Origin: Hawksworthiomyces lignivorus
Lineage: Eukaryota; Ascomycota; Sordariomycetes; Ophiostomatales; Ophiostomataceae
Assembly (NCBI GenBank): GCA_002917075.1
Contig: NTMA01000130.1
Coordinates: 1-64,000, forward strand
Length of the DNA: 64,000 nucleotides
Direction: 5' to 3'
The notes beneath the pieces are model-generated. The model did not search any database. It was given only the letters and a program-made list of their open reading frames with translations, and was not told where the DNA came from. This document shows, in pieces, positions 55,001 through 64,000 of this stretch. The translations under genes and the position numbers were made by a program. Numbering within the stretch: position 1 is the stretch's first letter; the number at the start of each line of letters is the position of its first letter.

Positions 55001-56325
55001 CTCCATAGTCTGCTCTTGGCCTGCTGCACAATCCTCGTGGCCTAGGCCGTACATAGTCTTATTGTGATTATGAGAGGATGAGAGGACGTTAGGGCGTGGT
55101 CCCAGCGTTTGAGGTATTCCTCCACCCGTTTGGTCAACCCCAGTTCATCTTAGTTATCAAGTGGAAAGCGAAAGTTCTTGTGAAGTTGGACCAAGGGGAA
55201 GGGCTCCCCAGACCCTTTTTATTCGTTACACTGCACTATAGAAATATCAATTTATTCGGTTCAGCTACTTTTCAGAGTTTCGACGTACTCTGATATGTTA
55301 CGAACGTCTCGTATCTTTCCGCAAACATATTAGCAAGTTAATTGTGTCCTTTTTGCTCTTTTTGAGCCTCGAATTTTGCTGGTCTGCTTGCTCTAGGGAG
55401 TGGCTGGTCTTGGGCCATTCTAAGCCCTATCTTTCTTTTTGGGTGTACTCCGTACCATTATTACACAGTGCACAGTAGTAGCGTGCTCTCTGGTACTAAA
55501 GTATCCGTTTGCCACGCGATGATCAACGTGAGTAATAAGCATGAGCCTACAGAGTACGGAGGAAAAGGGTGCCGCTAGAAAACAGACCAAGCGAGGGAAG
55601 CTAATTAACCCGGTGCTCTTTTAGTTACAACTAGACGCAAGTGGCAAGCACCTGCCATGGCGAGGTACTTAGGCTCTTAGGGTCCTGCCTTTTCATGATC
55701 ACCCTCTCTTTCCCTCTATTTTAGCAGTAATCAGTTCGTACGGGGGGGAGGGGGCTGTAATGTAAATTTAATTCATTTCCCTTTGGCCGCTCTTTCCTTG
55801 CGCTTGAACCGTTCCTACTCTGATAGCTGCCATATTTTCCCTCGTGCTTTGCCGCATCACGTGGAAAGATGTACTGAAAGTTTGTAGCTGCACACCCGTC
55901 GCCTGAACTCCGTGCAGAAGCGTCTTTGTCTTGCCTCGAAGGGTACTCTATGCACGCGTTATGCGCTGCGGCGCAGACCCTCCTCTTTGCAGCCAGCCTT
56001 TTAGGTGGGGGAAAGTACAAGTCACTTCCGTGCAGTCGTACCTTATTTCTGACCTTGGCTGGCCCCCTTTTCCTTCGATGGCAAAGGGCAAAAAAACGTG
56101 CTGACCTTCCATCCCTAGCGGCGGCCGGTTGTTCCACTTTTTTTTGTTACTTGGGATCCTCTTTCCTTAACTTTTTTTTTTTTTTTTTACATTTTCGCGT
56201 TTCCTTTTGTTTCTCACGCTCTTTAATTCCTTAATACGGAGAGAACCCAAGTACGACATATGTCCACATCTTATGTACACTTTATAAAGTGCTTTTGTAT
56301 TTACTGGCCGTATGTAAGATCCTTG

Positions 56326-56348
56326 CCCCCCCCCCCCCCCCCCCCCCC
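56326..56348. repeat. C23 homopolymer
   Basis: Uninterrupted run of about 23 C on the plus strand, the strand-inverse of the G22 run 7.2 kb upstream. Confidence 0.85.
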
Positions 56349-57978
56349 AATGAAGTTCCCTTTCATATATCCTTTTTCTCTCTTTTTTATTTTCTTTTTT
56401 CTCACTATTTGCTTGATCAACTGTGTACATGCTCCTTCTCCCATTTCCTCACTTCTCTGCTGTCTATGTATGTAGAAAATTGTAGTCGTATAAGCGCAGG
56501 AGGAAGCTAGATAGATCGCATCCTGTACTCCGTACTTTCCCTATTTTTTTTTCCCCCAACTTGCGCCGTCCTCTTTCCACATAAACGTGTAAAACGAACG
56601 AATTTCGGCTTCTTTTCCTCTTTGTCTGCTGTTCTTTCCCTTCTCAGTCTCGCATGCTACACTGTACGTATTCCCGCCTTCCTCCCACCAACTCCACCAC
56701 CACATCCACCGCCATCCCCTGTCATCCACTAACCACACGCCCACACCCTTTTTCTGGTCTTCGCCTGGTCTGCCATGCGCTTCGTCCGGGGACCGAACAA
56801 TTTGCTAGATTAACTTCCCTCCTTCCTTCCTCCTCTAGTTTCTCGTCTTGTCTCTCCCGCGTTCCTTCCTCAGTTTCCTCTACTCCCTTTCCCACCCCCC
56901 GGCTCTTTCCCTCACCTCTTCTCGATTGGGTTATATTATCTACAACGGCCATTTTCTCCTTCTTTCTCTCTTCTCCTCCCCCACTCCATTTCTTTTTTGC
57001 TTCACGCACATCTTCATCCGACTCTCCTTACATTTCTTTGTCTTGTCCTTTCCTTTCCTCTCCTTTCCTTTCCCTTTATCCGCTTTCTTCGCCTTCGCTG
57101 TCCCGTCGCATTGCATTGGCTTTCTCTCGCCACAGTCTCTCTTCAGGTGGCCGCTGTTGATATTTGCTTCGCCTTCGCCCTGACTTATCTCCCCCCTGGC
57201 AAGCTGTTCCGGTTCAGCCTTCGAATCCGCCTGTCATCGAATACGTCTGCCGTCTGTTCGACTGCCGCAATCCAATCGTGTTTGCTCACGGAGCTCGGTC
57301 TGCACCGCTGACCGCAACCAACGACGACAAACAGGACATAAGACACCTCCTTGGAACGCCGCTTTCTACGACATCCATTGGCGCATTCTCTGTCGACCAC
57401 ATTGGGAATCCCGGATAACTCTCGTGGCTCCTCATTTGTCTTACGTCTGCTATAAAGCTCAGTGTGACTGGGTTTTCTCGACTGGAATCAATTTTAATCA
57501 AAAACGAGATTCATTGGAACGTGCTAGTACTCGTACGAGTGTGTGCTGTGGATTGAGCTTTTCGCGGTCGAATCAAGAGTTTCTAATCGAAGAGCTGTCT
57601 GTTTTGTGCAACCGTCGCACATACTGGCCGAGTAAGAGACAGACGACGAGGAACACTAGAAAGCACCAAAGATCATAGTTTAAAAGCAGGTCAAAAGAGA
57701 CAGCTGAGAAGCAAACGATTGGCACCTACTCCTTCCTGTCTACCGAACCTAAAAAAAATGCACCTCTGTTAACGTGCGACTTTTATCACCAATTTTTTTT
57801 GTCGTCTTTACCAGATCAAAATCACCCCCAACTCGCTGACAACAACCCGATCGCTCGTGCTGCCCGAAACCGACTTTCGACGCGAATCGTTTGTTACCTT
57901 TGTTCAATTGGGCTTTCATTAACACTAGTGTTAAGTTCTTTGATTCTTTCACACTTCTTTGTTGAACATTAATGAGCA

Positions 57979-59729
57979 ATGGAAACACAAACTGCCGCGC
58001 AGAAGCTTCCTGCTGGCTTGGCCGGCGTCCTAAATTCACCTGAGATGAACCGGGACTCGGCTTATTATTCGAATGCCGACACTTCTAGCAAACGTTTGTC
58101 TACTCTTGTTGCGTCTTGATCTTTCTATGTATATATCGATGAGGCCTCGTGGCTAACTGATGTCCCTTGCAATTTCCCAGACACTTCTGCAGCATCTTGT
58201 ATTGGTCTTGGCCCTGGTGGCCCTCCTAACTCGTCTGTTTTCCGATCTGCATCTGTCCAGCTTGACAAGACGCCCTCGCCTACGAGCACCGCAAACGTAC
58301 TTCCTCAGCCGCTTCTTTCACCCTCTACCAGCAGCATGAGTGTCGCGTCGATAGTCTCTCCCACGAGCCCCAGTAGCGGCGATTTACGACGTCTCACTGC
58401 CGAGCGGCCGCAGTCTCTTGAATCAGCTCCGAATAGTGCTACCCTGGCAGCAAATGCAGACTACGACCCGATGGCACGGCGGGAAAGTGTCGACAGCAGA
58501 ATAATCAACCAGGGCTTTGGCGAGCTGCGCTTGGGTGGCAACTCGCCGTATACTACGCACAATCATTCCACGACTTCGGTGCACAACACCTTCCAGGCGC
58601 AGCAGCAGCGGCAGCCACGCACAGGACTGGACAGCTTGGCGATTCACCGAATTTCCAATGGCTATCAGCCGAGCGCCGAGCGCAATCCAGAAGGACACTC
58701 CAAGACCGTGCGGACAGCGCCTGCTATCACCGGACCTGCAACGAGCCAAATCGCCCGTGCCGCTGAGCCCACAAAAGGACAGGCATGGGCTTTCCCTGAG
58801 GAAGAGATCCATCGTCTACCGTCGGCTGCCAGCCAGTCTCTCATTGACTCGCGTCGCAGCAGTATTGCCGACTCGCTTGCTAGTAGCCAGTACACGTCGG
58901 AATCCCGCCTCCCAACCGGCCAACGCCGCTTCGACGAACCGTCACCGGGCACACCAGGAACCCCCGGTACCAACGGCACCCTGGACTATCACACAGTCCA
59001 ACGCTTATCAGCTGCGTCTGGAGAATTCCCCACAACACACCACCATGCGCTACAGCATAAGCAGCTGGAGGACCTGCAGTCTGAGTCTGGAAGCACACAC
59101 ACAGGCTCGCAGCCGTATAGTCGGACCCCCGAACTACGCATCAGCCATAAATTAGCAGAGAGGAAACGACGGACAGAAATGAAAGAGCTTTTCGAACAGC
59201 TCCGCGATCTCATGCCACAAGAACGAGGCTCTAAGGCTTCCAAGTGGGAAATCTTAACAAAGGGTAGGTCGATGAATACTTGCAGTGGCTCACCACTGGC
59301 ACATTTGTTGCAATTTGAGAAATATGGGATCTGTAGTCAGTGCTAACACCACTCAAAGCCATCACCGAGCACCAGCGACTCCAAGACGCCCTGCGATCTG
59401 CGACACAACACTCGGCTGCCCTGACGGCCGACATGTCCGCTATGAAGAACGAGCTGATGTCGCTTCGCATGGAGAATCAGCAGCTACGTGCAGACGTGTC
59501 CAATTTACAAGCAGGAGGAGCGAATGGCGCCCAAGCTCCTGGATTGTCCGGCGGCCCCTTCTCAAGAGGACCGCAGCCCGCTCGGCCAGAACTGCCGCCT
59601 TTGCGGGCTCTCAGCGGCGGACTACCACCTCCGACCTCTGCTGCACAAGCACCACCCCCCGAGTCTATGACGGGTGTGCAGTACGACCAGGCACGCGTCA
59701 ACGGTTTTAGGCCATCCGACCGGTTCTAA
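57979..59729 (+). CDS. bHLH transcription factor
   Basis: Three exons, 57979-58093, 58181-59263 and 59359-59729, encode 522 residues. The first ~350 residues are Ser/Thr/Pro/Gln-rich and disordered-looking (SPTSPSSGDLRRL, RRESVDSRIINQGFGELRLGG, PYTTHNHSTTS). The basic helix-loop-helix begins with HKLAERKRRTEMKELFEQLRDLMP, with the H-E-R residues that contact E-box DNA. It continues SKASKWEILTKAITEHQRLQ, about residues 350-410. The second intron cuts helix 2. A heptad-like coiled segment (LTADMSAMKNELMSLRMENQQLRADV) follows, then a Pro/Gly-rich tail. It is expected to act in the nucleus as a dimer. A long pyrimidine-rich leader precedes it. Donor 1 (GTTTGT) is less usual, but the phase and the H-T-S junction fit. 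Confidence 0.85.
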
Positions 59730-61170
59730 TTTCGAGTCGCCAAAGGTCACATGGCCATCTTCTTCCTCGCACCTGTATCAAAACTATAAGGAATGACGGA
59801 TGCTTCGAAAGTCTTCCTGTGTCATGGCGTTTTTGTGTCTGCGGTCTTCTCAACCCTTGTTGTTATTGTGTCAAAAGTAGGGGGGTTTGAGTATTTTGGG
59901 TAGAGTTTTTGGGTATTACAATTGGTGTGGGTTCTTTTCAGGGCGTTTCAAACATTTCATGGCTTTCTGGGATATGCTGCTTATCAAGGAAGCCCGAGGA
60001 GGCCACAATATTCCCTTACATATATCGGTGACCTGGCATATACTGCCTAGCATATGTTTCCTTCGTCATTTTCTTTTGTTACTTCTTGGTTGGCTTGTGT
60101 GTGATCGATTTTACCCATTTTCATCATAGTACTGTATATACCTCTTGGTTGTTGTGTTTCCATATTGAGGGAGAGGGGGAATCGAAGGGAAAAAAATAGG
60201 ACGACTGGCAACTAGCTCGGAGTCGAACGGTAGAGAAATCGTGGAGTTGTGTCTTGAGAGAAAACAAGAGCTCTATTTGTCTTGAATAGTGCATTCATAC
60301 ATATTCTGTGTACCCCTTGGATCTAAGCTATCTATTTTCTTTTTTTCTTTTCTTCTTCAGCTCATTGCTATCGATGGCAGCCTCGCCAAGGAGAATCTCG
60401 CAATATATATGCTCGACTTGATCGGAAACGAAGTAGAAAGCGAGAGGCTTTCGCATTTGTACGTCCGTTTAAGCGAATCCACTGTCTTAAGCATACGTAT
60501 GTACCGTACATATAACCACGCAGATAAAATTACGAGCTGATCCAAGACGGATAACAACCGAGAGATGGATAATCGGCAGGGAAAAATCCACATTTTTGAT
60601 AAGATTGCCTTGGAGCCACGCACTGCAAAAGAGGCTGAAGCCTAAAAAAGGCTTGGCGTGAGCTGTTCTTGGTTAGAAAAGGAGAGCCAAGCAGAGAAAC
60701 AGAGGATACTACTGGTCGCACCCCGGAAATTTTTAGTGCATCTTTACGAATACGACTTACAAACCAGCACACGTTAATTGATGCCTTGTTTTGTTTGGCG
60801 CACTGGCATATCTCTATGTTACAACAACGTCAACTTCGATCGACGTCGTCCACGCGGCCCGTACTCGGCGTGTGACCCTGGTGTAAATGAATTGAGCCCT
60901 TCGATAGGACTCCCTGTGTTACGGGGTTTTGTTTCTCTTTACGCGTATTGCCCTTTCTCTGTGTCCCGTTATATTTCGTCCTGGTCCATCTTGACTTTCT
61001 GCCAGTATGGCGTCTAACGGCTCTACCCGCTGGCGATCGATGTTGTTGCCTTTTTTCTATTTCTTTTCTGCGAGATCGGTCTCTGTGGCTCTGAAGCGGT
61101 AAAACTCGCATTTCTCTCTTTTTTTATTCCTTTTCCTTTTTTCCGCTAGCCTCTTCCGTCTGCTCCTCTG
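59730..61170. other. Intergenic, bHLH 3' side / GT69 promoter
   Basis: A+T-rich with T runs; both flanking genes point right. No supported gene. Short open frames (59887-60129, 60289-60540) lack any family resemblance. Confidence 0.55.
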
Positions 61171-62838
61171 ATGCTCTTCCGCCCACGGCTGCCGCGCCGC
61201 CGCGGCGCTGTCCGCTTCGCCTACCACCACCAGCGGCAGCTCCTCTTAGCTCTGCTGGTTCTGTTTCTACTTGATGCGTGGCATACCGTACAGAGCCGGG
61301 CAGTAACGGTGCGGGTACCTGTGACAACAGACGGCGAGGCAGCGGCTGGCCTACCGCCTCGCACGTCGCCGACCGGCGCCGCCAGCCCCGGCACCAACAC
61401 CTCGGTGTACATCGTGTCGGTGCACCGCAACACCGAGGCCATCCTGCGGAGGGCGTGGATGCAGAGCGTGCTGCAGCTTGTGGACCACCTAGGAGCGGAC
61501 AATGTGTATGTGTCGGCGGTAGAGTCGGGTTCGCAGGACGAGACCAAGGCGGCGCTGACGGAGCTGCGGCGAGAGCTGGGACAGCGCGGAGTGGCACACA
61601 CGATCGAGCTGGGCGCGACGGTGTGGGAGCAGCTGGAAGAGCTGAGCGCCTGGCCAGGGGCGCCCGATGCGACCCGGCCGCCGGGCTGGATCTGGCACGC
61701 CGACGAGGACCGCTACGCCATGCGCCGCATCCCCTATCTTGCTCGCGTGCGCAACCAGGCCATGGTGCCGCTGCTGGAGGCGGCCAAGCCCAAGAATGGT
61801 GGCCGCCGCTTCGACAGGGTGCTGTGGCTCAACGACGTTGCATTTGACGTAGGCAACCACATTTCTTTTTTTTTTTTCTTTCTTTTTTGAAAAAAAAAAA
61901 AACCTTTCCCCTTTTTTGCACCCCCTGTTTGGATGGAACAAAGATCAACCCGTGCTGACATCCCCTGTCCCCCCCTACTGCAGACTTCCGACGTCCTCAC
62001 GCTGCTCGCCACGCGCGGCGGGCGCTTCGCAGCGGCCTGCGCCATGGACTTCAAGACGTACCCGCTCACCTACGACACGTTTGCGCTTCGCGACGAGGCG
62101 GGTAACAAGGCAGTGTCGCAGCACTGGCCGTGGTTCCGGTCGGCGGCCGCACGGGCCGATGTGCGCGCGGGCCTGCCGGTGCGCGTGCAGTCGTGCTGGA
62201 ACGGCATGGTGGCGTTTGATGCGCGGCCGTTCTACGGGCTCAGCGGCAGCGACAAGGGGCGCGACGGCACGAGCAAGGCGGCAACCGCCGCCAGTCCGCC
62301 CCTCCTGTTCCGCGGCCTCGACGACAGCCTGGCCGAGCACCATCTCGAGGCCAGCGAGTGCTGCCTGGTCCACGCAGACAACCCGCTGTCGGGGTGGACG
62401 GGCACGCGTGACGACGGCCCGGCCGACGAGGAGCAGCCGATGGATGACAGCGACGACACGGACGACTTTGACTATGACGACGAGGCAGAGGACGACGAAG
62501 ACGGCGGGGAGGACGACCCGAGCGCCGACGCGCCGGGCGTCTGGATCAACCCCAATGTGCGCGTGGCCTACAGCTCGCCCGTGTACGAGCGGGTGCGCGG
62601 CGGCGTCTTCCCGGGCGCCGCGTCGGCAGTGCAGGGCGCGTGGGCCAACCGCTTTGGGCGGGTGCGCAGCTGGGTGCAGTTTGCGCTGGAGGGCCGCACG
62701 GTGCTGTCGCGGCTGCGGCAGTGGCGCTTTGCGACGCACCCAGGGGCGCCCGAGGAGCAGCAGCGGCGCGAGCCGGGCGGGGCCTGTCTGGTCAACGAGA
62801 TGCAGATCATGTGGCAGAACGGGTGGAAGCACCTGTGA
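61171..62838 (+). CDS. GT69 mannosyltransferase, CAP59/CMT1 family, type II membrane protein
   Basis: Two exons, 61171-61848 and 61984-62838, encode 510 residues. A basic N-tail (RPRLPRRRGAVRF) and one hydrophobic segment (LLLALLVLFLLDAW, about residues 23-36) suggest a Golgi type II protein. The lumenal part shows the family's landmarks: VYIVSVHRNTEAILR, DNVYVSAVESGSQDETKAAL, RVLWLNDVAFDTSDVLTLLATRGGRFAAACAMDF, VQSCWNGMVAFDARPF and ASECCLVHADNP. It ends INPNVRVAYS...EMQIMWQNGWKHL. Members include the Cryptococcus alpha-1,3-mannosyltransferase and capsule protein Cap59. A very acidic insert (about 35 residues with Asp/Glu runs) sits between HADNP and GVWINPNV. The 135-base intron contains T and A tracts. 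The acceptor polysaccharide is unknown. Confidence 0.92.
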
Positions 62839-63430
62839 GTTCGTAAGCCGAGAAAAGGGGAAGAAGATGCTGAAACTCTCGCCATGGTGGCGAGCTAAAG
62901 CGGAATAGAGGCGTTTGCATACAAAGCCCTTGAAACTATACCCAAAGCTGTTTTTTTTTTTTTTTTTTACTTTTATTTTATTTCATTTTATTTTCATTTT
63001 ATCATCGTGACTAGGGCGACGGGCCTTCGTTTATTTGCTTTCTTTCATTATAACATATATACGCATATATAGATATGTAATCAGCATATAATTCTAAACC
63101 GAAGCTAGTCCTCTCTGGACGCCAAGCTCCCCTCTTTGGGAGGGATGACCGAAAAAACGTATAACGAATAAGAAGATACAGTGTAGACAAATGACAGGTA
63201 AAAAAATGCTGATAGTATACAAAACACCCATGGAATGCAGAAGACAGCAGGAGCGCCAAAGAAACATTGAAAGGAAAAAAAGGGAACCTCCAGGAAAAAC
63301 AAAACTAGTCAGAAAGCCCAGTCTCTCTACATTCGTTTGGGCTTCTCGTGGCCTTCCCTGGACAGCTGAGCTGCATCTTCTAGGTGCACAGCCAGTCGCC
63401 GCCCACTCGGTCGCAAAAGACCGCTCGAAT
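62839..63430. other. Convergent 3' intergenic region
   Basis: 3' UTR space for the GT69 gene and the PXMP4-like gene, with a T18 run at about 62951. No gene. Confidence 0.55.
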
Positions 63431-64000
63431 CTATTTGTTGTGCCAGACGAGCGTCCGCAGGCTGTCCCAGTGGTTGCTCTGGACGTAGATGTAGCTCATG
63501 CTGTTACGCAGGCTGGACTGGATCTCGGCGTCGTGGTACCGGAAGACGTGCATCACCATAGCCCAGCTGCCGGCGGCGAATGCGGGCCAGGCGTAGTAGC
63601 TGAGCGTCTGCGACAGGGCGGGCTCCGACACGATGGGAAGACCGACGCCGGGCTTCACGGCCAGCTTGGCCAGCGCGAGCACGACGCGCGCGAAGACGTA
63701 GATGCAGATCTGCATGTTGATCGAGCTGATCTTACCAGACCGGCGAGACCGCTGGCCGAAGACGAGGTAGCCGCCCAGAAGGCCGGCCAGGAAGGAGTCA
63801 TATGGACCTGATAGGTGACAAAGCGGTTAGGCATACCGAGGCTAACCAAAAAAAAAGTCCCACCTCTTACCGACGTATCAGCGAGAAGTCAGAGGCAAAC
63901 ATAAACTCACCCTCTTTGCCGTCTGCCAAGTATCTTAATAGCAGACAGGTAGTCTTGTAGACGATAGCGAAGCGGGCCAGGTTGCTGGCGTGGGTGCGCG
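63431..64000 (-). CDS. Peroxisomal membrane protein 4 (PXMP4/Pmp24)-like, partial (5' end beyond window)
   Basis: Two exons of a larger gene are visible: 64000-63911 (continues off the edge) and 63807-63431. Visible protein: THASNLARFAIVYKTTCLLLRYLADGKE, then PYDSFLAGLLGGYLVFGQRSRRSGKISSINMQICIYVFARVVLALAKLAVKPG. The end is YAWPAFAAGSWAMVMHVFRYHDAEIQSSLRNSMSYIYVQSNHWDSLRTLVWHNK. This matches the Tim17/22-related Pmp24 family of multi-pass peroxisomal membrane proteins, including the conserved LWHNK-like terminus (here LVWHNK). The role of the family is not well defined. The splice (GTGAGT...CAG) restores a Gly codon. The N-terminus is missing only because the window ends. Confidence 0.88.

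Larger units (their letters stand above)
47161..57978. other. 10.8 kb gene-poor region
   Basis: No gene could be supported. Composition is near balanced, in contrast with the GC-rich exons elsewhere. Open frames are short except one of 254 codons (49480-50244) with no recognised motif. Features seen: G22 (49059-49080), C23 (56326-56348), four TACGGAGTA motifs (51448, 51585, 55446, 56526), T-rich runs, and from about 56540 onward an almost pure C/T plus strand leading into the bHLH gene, probably its promoter or long leader. No terminal repeats, transposase or reverse transcriptase remnants were noticed. Confidence 0.5.

Noticed and set aside
59887..60540. Two ~80-codon frames downstream of the bHLH gene
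   Set aside because: Low GC3, no motif, no plausible splice partners; likely 3' UTR and intergenic noise.

Overview
This window is nuclear DNA from a filamentous ascomycete (Pezizomycotina, probably Sordariomycetes). Coding exons are very GC-rich, with strong G/C at third codon positions. Introns are mostly 50-100 bases with GTRNGY...YAG borders. Intergenic DNA is A+T-richer and full of pyrimidine tracts. Protein families typical of these fungi are present: a 2EXR-domain protein, a CAP59/CMT1-type GT69 mannosyltransferase, an NPP1/NLP secreted protein and a GH3 beta-glucosidase. I found no tRNA, rRNA, CRISPR, transposase or recognisable transposon. The species cannot be named from this alone.

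Layout, left to right. 1-15.6 kb: catabolic serine/threonine dehydratase (+), NAT9-like acetyltransferase (-), mitochondrial methionyl-tRNA synthetase (-), Mtr2-like mRNA export factor (+), farnesyl/geranylgeranyltransferase alpha subunit (-), mevalonate kinase (-), NLP (-). 17-23.4 kb: ABM-like protein (+), ribosomal protein L38 (-), a small one-TM fungal protein (+), CAAX protease Ste24 (+), mitochondrial bL34m (+). 23.5-28.5 kb: secreted GH3 beta-glucosidase (-) and a Q/P/G/Y-rich NUFIP1-like protein (-) whose conserved C-terminus appears to be missing. 29.6-41.9 kb, a dense housekeeping block: RNA polymerase III subunit Rpc8 (+), EMC3 (-), Spc2 (+), MMS19/Met18 (-), Mtd1 (+), a two-RRM mitochondrial-type protein (-). 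44.9-47.2 kb: 2EXR protein (+). 47.2-58.0 kb: a 10.8 kb stretch with no gene I can support. 58.0-62.8 kb: bHLH transcription factor (+) and GT69 mannosyltransferase (+). 63.4 kb to the right edge: the 3' part of a PXMP4/Pmp24-like peroxisomal membrane protein (-).

Genes that work together: mevalonate kinase (isoprenoid precursor), the prenyltransferase alpha subunit (attaches the prenyl group) and Ste24 (cleaves the prenylated CAAX end) all lie within 14 kb. EMC3 and Spc2, both ER-membrane protein-biogenesis factors, are divergent neighbours. Exon models were built by hand from splice consensus, reading frame and family conservation. They agree in phase throughout except at two places I highlight: an apparent one-base exon in the GH3 gene and a missing 3' exon in the NUFIP1-like gene. 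No clearly novel multi-gene defence or mobile system was found. The best leads are gene-structure oddities, the gene desert with its G22 and C23 tracts, and an over-represented TACGGAGTA motif.
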